Below, one piece after another: positions 24,603-33,713 of a stretch of DNA of 36,218 bases (the stretch's first letter is position 1; the number at the start of each line of letters is the position of its first letter). Position numbers and translations under genes: made by a program. The DNA lies in NCBI GenBank assembly GCA_002394235.1, contig DGTF01000027.1, positions 13,493 to 49,710 on the forward strand, given 5' to 3'. The stretch is from Eubacterium sp. UBA4343 (GTDB lineage Bacteria; Bacillota; Clostridia; Lachnospirales; Lachnospiraceae). The notes under the pieces are model-generated. The model did no database searches. It was not told where the DNA came from and saw only the letters and a program-made list of their open reading frames with translations.

Positions 24603-25541
24603 ATGAGAGTTGTATTTATGGGCACGCCGGATTTTGCGGTCGGTACACTGAATGCGATCGCGGATGCGGGCTATGAAATAGCGGGTGTTGTCACCCAGAC
24701 GGACAAGCCGGTGGGAAGGAAACAGGAGCTGAAGCCTACCGCCGTCAAGGCAGCTGCTCTGAAGCGGGGATTGGCGGTATTCCAGCCGCGGAAGCTGCGG
24801 AACAATCCGGAGTTTCTGGAGACGCTGAAGCAGCTTGCACCGGATGTCATCGTGGTGGCAGCATACGGAAAGATTATTCCAAAGGAGATCCTGGAACTGC
24901 CGAAATACGGATGTCTGAATGTACACGCGTCTCTGCTTCCTAAATACCGTGGAGCGGCGCCGATTCAGTGGGCGGTCATCGACGGCGAAGAAAAGTCCGG
25001 AGTAACGATTATGCAGATGAACGAGGGACTGGATACCGGTGACATGCTGGCATCGGTCGAGGTGGCGATCTCGAAAGAGGAGACAGGAGGCTCGCTGTTT
25101 GACAAACTCGCGAAGGCAGGCGCGGAGCTTCTGGTGGAAACGCTTGCGAAGCTGGAGAAGGGTGACCTTCATCCGGTGAAACAGCCGGCGGAAAGCCCGA
25201 CCGCATACGCACGTATGATCAGTAAGGCGGACGGAAGGATTGACTGGTCGCTTCCTGCCAGGAAGCTGGAATGTTTCATCAGAGGAATGAATCCCTGGCC
25301 AGCCGCGTACACCTCCCTGCAGGGAAAAGGGCTGAAAATCTGGAAGAGCCGGGTTGAAACAGGAGAATCCGGGGAAAAGCCCGGCACGGTACTTGCCGCG
25401 GATGAGAGCGGCCTGCTCGTTCAGACCGGTGAAAATGCACTGCGGATCGCGGAACTTCAGCTGGAAGGAAAGAAGCGCATGAAGGCTTCGGATTTTCTGC
25501 GCGGACACAGTGTGAAGACGGGGACCGTTCTTGGGGAATAA
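24603..25541 (+). CDS. fmt: methionyl-tRNA formyltransferase
   Basis: 312 residues, full length. Formylates initiator Met-tRNA using 10-formyl-THF. It begins MRVVFMGTPDFAVGTL, with the N-terminal Rossmann fold. The catalytic region shows NVHASLLPKYRGAAPIQWA (around 106-124) containing the Asn/His pair, followed by GVTIMQMNEGLDTGDML with the Asp. The C-terminal tRNA-binding domain contains IRGMNPWPAAYT. The last codons (TTGGGGAATAA) merge into the first unit of the repeat array that follows. Confidence 0.97.
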   Translation: MRVVFMGTPDFAVGTLNAIADAGYEIAGVVTQTDKPVGRKQELKPTAVKAAALKRGLAVFQPRKLRNNPEFLETLKQLAPDVIVVAAYGKIIPKEILELPKYGCLNVHASLLPKYRGAAPIQWAVIDGEEKSGVTIMQMNEGLDTGDMLASVEVAISKEETGGSLFDKLAKAGAELLVETLAKLEKGDLHPVKQPAESPTAYARMISKADGRIDWSLPARKLECFIRGMNPWPAAYTSLQGKGLKIWKSRVETGESGEKPGTVLAADESGLLVQTGENALRIAELQLEGKKRMKASDFLRGHSVKTGTVLGE

Positions 25542-25808
25542 CAGGGTGTTATAAACGCAGATTTTTCGGGAATAACCGGACTTTTATAAACACGGATTTT
25601 CCGGGAATATCCGGGCTTTTATAAACACAGATTTTCCGGGAATAAACGGGTATAATACAGAGACATATTTTTCCCGGGGAATTACCGGGTTTCATACAGA
25701 TACAGACGGTTCCCGGAAAATTGCCGGGATTCCTATTTGCGAGACGATTCCCGGAGGACAGCCGGGATTCCTATTTATGAGACGATTCCCGGAGGACAGC
25801 CGGGATTC
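25535..25808. repeat. 35-39-bp hairpin-bearing tandem repeat, about seven units
   Basis: The two best units, 25733-25770 and 25771-25808, are 38 bp and differ by two bases in the centre of CTATTT-(GC/AT)-GAGACG. Older units to the left (starting TTATAAACAC or CATACAGA) are diverged but each carries a CCGG-rich inverted repeat: TCCCGG/CCGGGA with changing loops (GGACAG-like, AAATTG-like, AATA). The array starts at the fmt stop codon and ends about 12 bases before the ribosome binding site of the peptidase gene. It accounts for the whole 294-bp gap. Confidence 0.85.
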
Positions 25809-25835
25809 ATTCGCATCAAGAGAGGAGGCTCTCCT

Positions 25836-26543
25836 ATGTACTACGGCGGATACGGATTGTATTTTGACTGGACTTATATTCTTGTCATTCTTGCGTTTGT
25901 ACTCTCGCTGATTGTTCAGACGTCCATGCAAAGCACGTTCCGGAAATACAGCAGGGTTCGAAGTTCATATGGCATGACAGGGGCGGAAGTGGCGCAGAGA
26001 ATTCTTGAAAGCGAGGGTATTTACGGAGTTCAGGTGCGCCGCGTCAGAGGAAGTTTGACGGATCATTATGATCCGAGGTCGAAAACGGTGAATCTGTCGG
26101 AATCGATTTATGGCAGTACATCGGTAGCGGCGCTTGGCGTCGCCGCACATGAATGCGGTCATGCGATTCAGGATGCGAGAGACTACGCACCGCTGCGTAT
26201 CCGATCGGCACTTGTTCCGGCTGCTGATTTCGGCTCGCGTTTTTCGTGGATCCTGTTCTTCATCGGCCTTGTATTCCAGTCCGGTATTCTGACGGAGATT
26301 GGCATCCTTTTGTTCTGCCTTGCACTGCTGTTCCAGCTTGTGACGCTTCCGGTAGAATTCAACGCGTCTCACCGGGCCATGCAGAAGCTGAAAACGATGG
26401 GAATGGAAGAGGGACGGGAACTCTCCGATACGAGAAAGGTTCTCATCGCGGCTGCGATGACCTATGTTGCCGCAGTATGCGCGTCCCTTTTGTATCTGCT
26501 GAGGATGATCATTTTGTCAGGAGGAAGCCGGAGACGTGACTGA
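25836..26543 (+). CDS. membrane zinc metallopeptidase (YugP family)
   Basis: 235 residues from ATG 25836; AGAGGAGG (25821-25828) decides this start over earlier in-frame codons that read through the repeat array. Membrane segments at the N-terminus (WTYILVILAFVLSLIV), two adjacent ones in the middle (WILFFIGLVFQSGIL, IGILLFCLALLFQLV) and one at the C-terminus. The active-site helix AAHECGHAIQ (about 103-112) carries the HExxH zinc motif; FNASHRA supplies a probable further polar residue. The family (DUF2227-independent, YugP-type) is conserved in this Firmicutes cluster, substrate unknown. The stop overlaps the rsmB start by 8 bases. Confidence 0.9.
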   Translation: MYYGGYGLYFDWTYILVILAFVLSLIVQTSMQSTFRKYSRVRSSYGMTGAEVAQRILESEGIYGVQVRRVRGSLTDHYDPRSKTVNLSESIYGSTSVAALGVAAHECGHAIQDARDYAPLRIRSALVPAADFGSRFSWILFFIGLVFQSGILTEIGILLFCLALLFQLVTLPVEFNASHRAMQKLKTMGMEEGRELSDTRKVLIAAAMTYVAAVCASLLYLLRMIILSGGSRRRD

Positions 26544-27972
26544 GAGAATCAATATCAGAGAACTGGCGCTTGAGACTCTGCTCGCCATCCGGGAGGATGG
26601 CCGGCAGAGCCATTTCGTCATCCGGGACGTTCTGCAGCGCTACGGGTGGCTGTCGGATCAGGAGCGTGCCTTTTATCTTCGTCTGACGGAGGGAACGCTG
26701 GAATATCAGATCCGTCTTGATTATATTCTGAATCTCTTTTCAAAAACAAAGACAGAGCGCATGAAGCCGGTGATCCGGGAGATCCTGCGGATGGGCGTGT
26801 ATCAGTTGCAGTTCATGGATTCGGTGCCGGATTCCGCTGCGGTAAACGAGAGTGTACGTCTTGCGGGAAGAAAGGGATTTTTCGGTCTGAAGGGATTCGT
26901 GAACGGGGTGCTGCGAAATATTTCGAGGCATCCGGAGAGGATCGTTTATCCCCCGATGGAAGAGCCGGTCCGGTGTCTGTCAGTGCGGTATTCGATGCCG
27001 GAGCTGCTGGTGTCAGACTGGATCAATGCGTTCGGCATTGAAAAAACGGAGGACATCTGCCGCGGATTTCTTGAGCAGAACGAGGTAACCATCCGTGTCC
27101 GGAAACGGAAGGAAGACGGATTATATGCCGGGGCAGAAGATGTCGTGAGAGAACTGAAGACAGAGGGGGTGGAGCTGGAGAAGGCCCCTTATGTGCCGGA
27201 TGCCTGGTATCTCAAGAATGCGGGAAATCCCGCGGAGCTTTTACCATTTGAAGATGGCGGTTTTCTCATGCAGGATGTGAGCTCACAGCTTGCGGTCCGC
27301 TGCGCAGGGATCCGTCCGGGGGATCTGGTTTTCGATCTCTGTGCAGCTCCGGGAGGGAAAAGCCTGCTCGCGGCCGATCTGATGGAAGGCACGGGGAAGG
27401 TGATCTCCGGTGATCTCACGGAAGCGAAGGCAGCTCTCATACGGGAGAATGTGGATCGCTGTCAGGTGAAAAATAATGAAATTGAGGTGCAGGATGCCTC
27501 CATTCCGCTTCCGGGGCGCTTCGGGACAGCCGATGTGGTCATCGCGGATGTGCCCTGCTCCGGCTACGGTGTCATCGGCAAGAAACCGGATATCAAATAC
27601 CGTGCTTCTCATAAGAAGGAAATGGAGATCGCTGCTCTTCAGAGAAAAATTCTGACAAACGCTGTGTCGTATGTGCGTCCGGGAGGAATTCTGCTGTTCA
27701 GCACCTGCACCATCGCCAGGACCGAGAACGAGGACAATGTAAGATGGCTTCTGGACAGCTTTCCGCTGGAGAGCGTCGGACTTACGGATATTCTGCCGGA
27801 CGAGCTGCTCGCAGACGAGAGCTTGAGAAAAACGGCAGAAAGGGGTTTCGTGCAGCTGCTTCCGGGCATTCATCACTGCGATGGATTCTTCTTCGCGAGG
27901 TTCCGCAAACTGGAGGGAAGCCGGAAGCAGGAGAAGAAGAAGGGTCGGGAGGATTTAAATGATCAGCAGTGA
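26536..27972 (+). CDS. rsmB: 16S rRNA (cytosine-967-C5) methyltransferase
   Basis: 478 residues from GTG 26536, overlapping the peptidase stop. N-terminal NusB-like RNA-binding domain (LALETLLAIREDGRQSHFVI; ...VNESVRLAGRKGFFGLKGFVNGVLRN), then the SAM-dependent fold with VFDLCAAPGGKSLLAADLM. Catalytic cysteines are in DVPCSGYGVIG (about 339) and STCTIARTENEDNV (about 390). It modifies C967 in 30S assembly. Translation is coupled to neighbours on both sides (8- and 14-base overlaps). Confidence 0.96.
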   Translation: MTERINIRELALETLLAIREDGRQSHFVIRDVLQRYGWLSDQERAFYLRLTEGTLEYQIRLDYILNLFSKTKTERMKPVIREILRMGVYQLQFMDSVPDSAAVNESVRLAGRKGFFGLKGFVNGVLRNISRHPERIVYPPMEEPVRCLSVRYSMPELLVSDWINAFGIEKTEDICRGFLEQNEVTIRVRKRKEDGLYAGAEDVVRELKTEGVELEKAPYVPDAWYLKNAGNPAELLPFEDGGFLMQDVSSQLAVRCAGIRPGDLVFDLCAAPGGKSLLAADLMEGTGKVISGDLTEAKAALIRENVDRCQVKNNEIEVQDASIPLPGRFGTADVVIADVPCSGYGVIGKKPDIKYRASHKKEMEIAALQRKILTNAVSYVRPGGILLFSTCTIARTENEDNVRWLLDSFPLESVGLTDILPDELLADESLRKTAERGFVQLLPGIHHCDGFFFARFRKLEGSRKQEKKKGREDLNDQQ

Positions 27973-29029
27973 GGAAAAATTGCAGGGCGTGACAGATATT
28001 AAATCAATGCTTCCGGGGGAACTGGAGGAGTGCATGCAGAGCCTCGGGGAGAAAAAGTTCCGGGCGGCGCAGCTTTTTTCCTGGATGCATCAGAAGCGGG
28101 TGGAGAGCTATGACGAGATGACAAGCCTTTCTCTGAAGCTCCGTGAGAAACTGGGACAGGAGTATCCGCTGACGAGACTTAGAGCGGTCCGGGAGCAGGT
28201 ATCAGCGATTGACGGAACGAGAAAGTATCTGTTTGCATTAAATGACGGGAATGTGATCGAGAGCGTCTGGATGAAATATCATCACGGAAATTCCGTCTGC
28301 ATTTCTTCCCAGGTTGGATGCAGGATGGGCTGCCGTTTCTGCGCATCCACCCTGGACGGTCTGGTGCGTTCGCTTACAGCATCGGAAATGCTCGAGCAGG
28401 TCTATCAGATCCAGAGGATTACCGGGGAAAGGGTTTCCAATGTCGTCATTATGGGAAGCGGAGAGCCCATGGAGAATTATGACAGCGTGGTTCGCTTTGT
28501 ACGTCTCGCAAGCGCAGAGGAGGGGCTGAATATCAGCCAGCGGAATATCACGGTGTCGACCTGCGGAATCGTTCCGAGAATCCGTCAGCTGGCGAAGGAG
28601 GATCTTCAGATCACTCTCGCGATTTCCCTTCATGCTCCGAACGATGAGAAGAGAAGGAAGCTGATGCCGGTCGCGAACAAGTACAGCATAAGGGAGCTGA
28701 TGGACGCCTGCCGTTTTTATTTTGCGGAAACAGGACGCAGGCTGACATTTGAGTACGCGCTTGCGAAAGGGCAGAACGATTCGGAGGAGGATGCCGCAGA
28801 GCTGGCAGGTCTGCTTACAGGCCTCAATTGTCATGTGAATCTCATCCCGGTCAACCCGGTAAAAGAGCGCCATTTCGCCCGTTCCGGCCGTCAGGCGGTT
28901 TTGAATTTTCAAAATAAACTTGAAAATTACGGGATTAATGTTACTATAAGAAGGGAAATGGGCGCTGATATCGACGGCGCCTGTGGACAATTACGCAAAA
29001 GTTATATTGACAGTAACCAGGAGAATTAG
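27959..29029 (+). CDS. rlmN: radical SAM rRNA/tRNA adenine-C2 methyltransferase
   Basis: 356 residues. Makes 2-methyladenosine at 23S A2503 and tRNA A37. The radical SAM cluster motif reads CRMGCRFC (Cys121, 125, 128). GSGEPMENYD follows as the SAM-binding segment. The methyl-carrying C-terminal Cys is in GACGQLRKSY near residue 341. The start overlaps the end of rsmB by 14 bases; prpC follows after 2 bases. Nothing suggests the Cfr resistance variant. Confidence 0.97.
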   Translation: MISSEEKLQGVTDIKSMLPGELEECMQSLGEKKFRAAQLFSWMHQKRVESYDEMTSLSLKLREKLGQEYPLTRLRAVREQVSAIDGTRKYLFALNDGNVIESVWMKYHHGNSVCISSQVGCRMGCRFCASTLDGLVRSLTASEMLEQVYQIQRITGERVSNVVIMGSGEPMENYDSVVRFVRLASAEEGLNISQRNITVSTCGIVPRIRQLAKEDLQITLAISLHAPNDEKRRKLMPVANKYSIRELMDACRFYFAETGRRLTFEYALAKGQNDSEEDAAELAGLLTGLNCHVNLIPVNPVKERHFARSGRQAVLNFQNKLENYGINVTIRREMGADIDGACGQLRKSYIDSNQEN

Positions 29030-29031
29030 GC

Positions 29032-29754
29032 ATGAAGGTATTTTCTGCAACCGATATCGGCCAGAAAAGACATATGAATCAGGATTTTATCTTTACCTCA
29101 GAGGAGTCGGTGGGCAATCTGCCGAATCTTTTTGTGGTTGCGGATGGAATGGGCGGACATAATGCCGGCGACTTTGCATCACGATATGGGGTGTCGGTGC
29201 TGGTCGAGACCGTTCGCAAGGACAAGAATTTCAATCCTGTAAAGGTCATGAGGAATGCGATTGAGGCGGCAAACCGTGAGGTTTTTTCCCAGTCAAGGAA
29301 TGATCCGTCTATGGCTGGCATGGGAACGACAATGGTGGTATGCACTGTCGTCGGTGGATACGCGTACATCGCAAATGTCGGAGACTCCAGGCTTTATCTG
29401 GCGGGAAGCGATTCCATGACACAGATCACACAGGATCATTCGCTGATTGCTGAAATGGTCCGCCTTGGAGAACTGACACCGGAGGAGGGCAGAAATCATC
29501 CGGACAAGAATATAATTACAAGAGCGGTCGGAACCAATGAGGATGTCAAGATCGACTTCTTCGATGTAAAGCTGGAGACGGGGGACCAGATCCTGATGTG
29601 TTCGGACGGCTTATCCAATATGGTCGAAGATCAGAGAATCTTCGAAATTTTGAAGGGTGAAGATACAGAAGAAGATAAGGCGCAGGTTCTGGTTGATGAG
29701 GCTAACGCAAATGGCGGACGGGACAATATCGCTGTCATTGTGGTAGAGGCATGA
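29032..29754 (+). CDS. prpC: PP2C-type Ser/Thr protein phosphatase
   Basis: 240 residues, the compact bacterial PP2C (Stp/PrpC) without extra domains. Metal-binding motifs: TDIGQKRHMNQDF, VADGMGGHNAG, then GMGTTMVVCTV, NVGDSRLYL, TQDHSLIAEMVRLGE, CSDGLSNMV and the terminal GGRDNIAVIVV. It removes phosphates placed by the adjacent kinase. It lies 2 bases after rlmN and 25 bases before prkC, the standard arrangement. Confidence 0.97.
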   Translation: MKVFSATDIGQKRHMNQDFIFTSEESVGNLPNLFVVADGMGGHNAGDFASRYGVSVLVETVRKDKNFNPVKVMRNAIEAANREVFSQSRNDPSMAGMGTTMVVCTVVGGYAYIANVGDSRLYLAGSDSMTQITQDHSLIAEMVRLGELTPEEGRNHPDKNIITRAVGTNEDVKIDFFDVKLETGDQILMCSDGLSNMVEDQRIFEILKGEDTEEDKAQVLVDEANANGGRDNIAVIVVEA

Positions 29755-29779
29755 ACAGAGCAAACGAGGTGAGAGTGTT

Positions 29780-31888
29780 ATGTTAAAAGAGGGAGTTATA
29801 CTGGGCGAGCGCTACGAGATCATATCCAGAATCGGATATGGCGGTATGGCGGATGTTTATAAGGCTCAGGACAGAAAACTGAATCGTCTCGTCGCGGTCA
29901 AAGTCATGAAGGCGGAGTTCCGTGAGGACAGCAGTTTTGTAGCGAAATTCCAGAAGGAGGCTCAGGCGGCAGCCAAGCTTTCTCATCCGAATGTTGTAAA
30001 TGTCTATGATGTCGGTGAGGACAGGGGCCTTCAGTATATCGTCATGGAGCTGATCGAGGGGATCACGCTCAAGAATTACATCGCAAAGAAGGGGAAGCTG
30101 AGCGTAAAGGAAGCAACCAGTATCGCGATTCAGGTTTCTCTGGGTCTGGAGGCTGCCCATAATGTGGGAATCGTCCACAGGGATGTGAAGCCTCAGAATA
30201 TTATGATTTCAACCGACGGGAAGGTGAAGCTTTCCGATTTCGGTATTGCTAAGGCAATTAATTCAAATACCATCACGGCGAATGTAATGGGATCGGTGCA
30301 CTACAGCTCTCCGGAGCAGGTCCGCGGAGGTTACTCCGACGCCAAGAGTGATATCTATTCGCTTGGCATCACGATGTATGAGATGGTCACCGGAAGGGTT
30401 CCGTTTGATGGGGATACAACGGTTGCGATTGCGATCAAGCATCTGCAGGAGGAGATTGTTCCGCCGTCAATATACACGCCGGATCTTCCGTATTCCCTGG
30501 AGCAGATCATTCTGAAGTGTACACAGAAGAATCCGGAGCGCCGCTATCAGAATGTCGGAGAGCTGATCGATGACCTGAAGCGTTCGCTGATCGACCCTCA
30601 GGGCAATTTTGTTCAGATTGCGCCTCTGGCTTCTCATGCGGCGACTGTGAAGATGACCGACCATGAAATGAATGAGATACGGCGCGGAATGAACAATGGA
30701 ACGCTTCGCGGCGATGACGACGATGATGATGACGACGACAGATATGAGCGCCGCAAGAAATACCTGGATCATTATAACGATGATGACGATGATGACGATG
30801 AGGAGGATGCCGGAAGCACGAAGCTGGAGAAGGCAATCACGATCGGCGGATTTATCGTCGGCGCGATCATTATCGTGATTCTGATTCTTGTCATCGGCAA
30901 TATGGCAGGGGTATTCCATTTCGGAGGATCTTCCTCCAAGAGCAGCAGTTCCGCGGCGGCAACCTCAGCGAGTACGTCAGAGGAGAGCTCCTCTTCGTCC
31001 TCGGATTCTCAGGTGGAGGTTCCGAAGCTTCTCGGTATGACACTGGAGGAAGCGCAGCAGGCGACAAATAAGCTTGGAATCGGCGTGAGTGAGACCGATG
31101 AGCAGACATCGGAGGATTACTCCGAGGGTCAGATCATGGACCAGTCGATTGAGGCGGGTACGAAGGTTGACCCCGGAACAACGATTAATGTCACGGTCAG
31201 CACAGGAAAGGCGGATGTCACGGTACCGAGCGGCATTACCGGAGCTACACAGCAGCAGGCAACGGATCTGCTGACTGGAGTGGGCCTTCAGGTAGAGGTT
31301 TCTCTCGACTACAGTGATTCCGTCGATGTGGGCTATGTCATCTCATGTGATCCCGCAGAGGGAACCAGTGTCGCTGCGGGAAGCACCGTGACGCTTACCG
31401 TCAGCAAGGGAGAGGACGACTCGAACAAGGTTCAGGTTCCTTCTGTTGTCGGATGGTCGAAGGAAGATGCGGAATCCACACTGGATTCCATGGGGCTTTC
31501 TTACAAGGAAAAGGAATCTGAGGATAAGACACAGGCGGACGGTGTTGTTCTTGCCGTGAGCCCGGATGTCGGCACATCTGTGGACGCAGGATCGAGTGTG
31601 ACACTGACGATCAACAAGCTGAGCAGCACCAGTAGCACTTCCGCGAAGAAGTATGTGTGCTACAGCCCGCTGTCCCAGCCGTCCGGATACAATGGCGGAA
31701 CCGTTAAGCTCGAGCTGGTACAGGGTGACCAGACCACAACTATTTACGAGGGCTCGGACCCATGGAATGGAGGAACGTACAGTACTCCGATCGAGAGCAC
31801 ATCCGGTGAGACCGGTGTGATCAATGTGTACGAGGATGGTACGCTGATCGCGAAGTATCCGAATGTAACCTTCCAGGAGGAGAGCTGA
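29780..31888 (+). CDS. prkC: PASTA-domain Ser/Thr protein kinase
   Basis: 702 residues. Cytosolic Hanks-type kinase (about 10-275) with glycine loop IGYGGMADVY, Lys in VAVKVM, HRDVKPQNIM and SDFGIAKA. Next come a linker with two Asp tracts (nine Asp near 312-320, seven near 333-341), one membrane helix (about 352-378), a Ser-rich stretch, and three PASTA repeats (roughly 412-477, 478-545, 546-614) that sense muropeptides/lipid II outside. About 88 residues follow the last PASTA, with an Ig-like strand pattern. It governs growth, germination or cell-wall responses in related bacteria. A hairpin with a T-run ends the unit. Confidence 0.97.
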   Translation: MLKEGVILGERYEIISRIGYGGMADVYKAQDRKLNRLVAVKVMKAEFREDSSFVAKFQKEAQAAAKLSHPNVVNVYDVGEDRGLQYIVMELIEGITLKNYIAKKGKLSVKEATSIAIQVSLGLEAAHNVGIVHRDVKPQNIMISTDGKVKLSDFGIAKAINSNTITANVMGSVHYSSPEQVRGGYSDAKSDIYSLGITMYEMVTGRVPFDGDTTVAIAIKHLQEEIVPPSIYTPDLPYSLEQIILKCTQKNPERRYQNVGELIDDLKRSLIDPQGNFVQIAPLASHAATVKMTDHEMNEIRRGMNNGTLRGDDDDDDDDDRYERRKKYLDHYNDDDDDDDEEDAGSTKLEKAITIGGFIVGAIIIVILILVIGNMAGVFHFGGSSSKSSSSAAATSASTSEESSSSSSDSQVEVPKLLGMTLEEAQQATNKLGIGVSETDEQTSEDYSEGQIMDQSIEAGTKVDPGTTINVTVSTGKADVTVPSGITGATQQQATDLLTGVGLQVEVSLDYSDSVDVGYVISCDPAEGTSVAAGSTVTLTVSKGEDDSNKVQVPSVVGWSKEDAESTLDSMGLSYKEKESEDKTQADGVVLAVSPDVGTSVDAGSSVTLTINKLSSTSSTSAKKYVCYSPLSQPSGYNGGTVKLELVQGDQTTTIYEGSDPWNGGTYSTPIESTSGETGVINVYEDGTLIAKYPNVTFQEES

Positions 31889-31896
31889 CAGACAGG

Positions 31897-31955
31897 AAAA
31901 AGATACAGGCTGATGCGCTGACCGGGAGAGATCCCGGGCGGTGTACAGCCTTTTT
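31897..31955 (+). terminator. intrinsic terminator after prkC
   Basis: AGGCTG (31907-31912) pairs with CAGCCT (31946-31951), enclosing a second stem CCGGGA-GAGA-TCCCGG (31922-31937 region), followed by TTTTTC; a matching A-run (31897-31901) extends the stem. It lies between prkC and rsgA, so rsgA expression may depend on read-through or a second promoter. Confidence 0.7.
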
Positions 31956-31993
31956 CTGTTTCCGGTAATCAGAGAATCGGCAGGATGTGAGGA

Positions 31994-32875
31994 ATGACAG
32001 GGAGAATCATTAAAGGAATCGCCGGTTTCTATTATGTAGAAACCGAAAAAGGCGAATACGAATGCAAGGCGAAGGGAATATTTCGAAAAGAGAAGATGAA
32101 GCCGCTGGTCGGGGACCGGGTGGAGATCGAGGTGCTTGATGAGACGAAGCGGACGGCAAATGTAGTGAGGATCCTTCCGCGTAAGAATTCGCTGATCCGT
32201 CCCGCGGTGGCGGGTGTGGACCAGGCCCTGGTTTTTTTTGCCCTGAAAAGTCCGGATCCGGAATCCGGGCTGCTGGACCGGTTTCTGATCTCGATGGAGA
32301 GGCAGCATATTCCGGTACTCATCTGCTTCAACAAGAAGGACATTGCGGACAGCAGGGAAGCGTCTCACTGGCGGGATATCTATGTATCCTGCGGGTATGA
32401 GGTCCTTCTGATCAGCGCGGAGAGGCAGGAGGGGACGGAGGAGGTGATCCGCCGTCTGAAGGGGAGGACGACCGTTGTGGCTGGCCCGTCAGGCGCCGGA
32501 AAATCAACGCTCACCAATCTTATGCAGAGTGAGGTCCATATGGAGACCGGGGAACTCAGCCGGAAGCTCGGAAGAGGAAAAAATACCACCCGGCATTCGC
32601 AGCTCATTGCTCTGGGGGAGGACACCTACTTCTGTGACACACCCGGATTTACCTCGCTGGATCTTCCGGAGATGGAACCGGAGGAGCTCCAGAAGTATTT
32701 CCCGGAATTTGCACAATTTGAGCCGAACTGCCGTTTTCAGGGATGCTCTCATATACGTGAGCCGGACTGCGGTGTCCGGGAAGCGGTGGAGAATGGAAAA
32801 ATTTTTCAGGAGAGATATGACAATTACTGCAGGTTTTATGAAGAACTGCGTGAGATGAAGAAAAGGAGATACTGA
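31994..32875 (+). CDS. rsgA: small-ribosomal-subunit biogenesis GTPase RsgA
   Basis: 293 residues. Circularly permuted GTPase that checks late 30S maturation. Motif order is as in the family: N-terminal OB fold; G4 NKKD (about 114); G1 AGPSGAGKSTLTN after it; G2 region with GRGKNTTRHSQL; G3 DTPGFTS. The C-terminal zinc-binding region reads CRFQGCSHIREPDCGV. ATG 31994 follows GTGAGG. The rpe start lies 1 base after its stop. Confidence 0.96.
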   Translation: MTGRIIKGIAGFYYVETEKGEYECKAKGIFRKEKMKPLVGDRVEIEVLDETKRTANVVRILPRKNSLIRPAVAGVDQALVFFALKSPDPESGLLDRFLISMERQHIPVLICFNKKDIADSREASHWRDIYVSCGYEVLLISAERQEGTEEVIRRLKGRTTVVAGPSGAGKSTLTNLMQSEVHMETGELSRKLGRGKNTTRHSQLIALGEDTYFCDTPGFTSLDLPEMEPEELQKYFPEFAQFEPNCRFQGCSHIREPDCGVREAVENGKIFQERYDNYCRFYEELREMKKRRY

Positions 32876-32876
32876 C

Positions 32877-33560
32877 ATGACTAGAATTTACCGACTTAGC
32901 CCCTCTATTTTATCTGCGGATTTTTCGAAACTCGGCGAACAGGTACGCATCCTGGAAGACGCCGGAGCACCATGGCTTCACATTGACGTGATGGACGGTC
33001 AGTTTGTGCCGCCGGTTTCCTTCGGTGATGTCGTGATCCGTTCAGTCCGGCCTGTTTCGAAAATGTTCTTTGATGTTCACCTGATGGTGACCGAGCCGGA
33101 CCGGTTTGTGGACGATTACGCGAAGGCGGGCGCGGATATGTTTACCGTTCACGCAGAGGCCTGTGCGCACCAGGACCGGACGCTTCAGCATATCCATGAG
33201 AGCGGAATGAAGGCCGGGATTGCTCTGAATCCGGCGACACCGCTGCAGGTGCTTGATTATGTGCTGGATAAGGTGGATATGGTTCTGATCATGACCGTGA
33301 ATCCGGGATACGGCGGACAGAAATATATACCGTCAATGACGGCGAAGATCCGTGATCTGCGGCGGAAGCTGGATGAGGCCGGGTATCAGGATCTTCCCAT
33401 TGAGGTTGACGGCGGCATCAATGCGTCCACGATTGATACCGTTCTGGACGCCGGCGCGTCTGTGATTGTGGCCGGCTCGGCTGTTTTCCGCGGCGATATC
33501 GCGAAAAATACATCCGATCTGATGAAACGGATTCATGAGAAGGAGATATCAGGAAGTTGA
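32877..33560 (+). CDS. rpe: ribulose-phosphate 3-epimerase
   Basis: 227 residues, TIM-barrel. Interconverts ribulose 5-phosphate and xylulose 5-phosphate. Typical segments: LSPSILSADFSKLGEQV, LHIDVMDGQFVPPVSFG with the metal-binding His and catalytic Asp, DVHLMVTEPDRF with the second His, MTVNPGYGGQKYI, and EVDGGINASTI with the second catalytic Asp. Directly after rsgA, as in most Firmicutes. Confidence 0.97.
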   Translation: MTRIYRLSPSILSADFSKLGEQVRILEDAGAPWLHIDVMDGQFVPPVSFGDVVIRSVRPVSKMFFDVHLMVTEPDRFVDDYAKAGADMFTVHAEACAHQDRTLQHIHESGMKAGIALNPATPLQVLDYVLDKVDMVLIMTVNPGYGGQKYIPSMTAKIRDLRRKLDEAGYQDLPIEVDGGINASTIDTVLDAGASVIVAGSAVFRGDIAKNTSDLMKRIHEKEISGS

Positions 33561-33713
33561 GTCACGGACTGAAACACGCACCGGACGCAGGAGGCTTGCG
33601 GGTATAAATTTTTAAGGTAAGAAGCAGGAATAATCCTGCAGTGATATGGCAGGGATAGATGAGAGCGGAACAATACGCGGGGACAAGAACGAGCAAGAGG
33701 TAAGAAGAAAATC

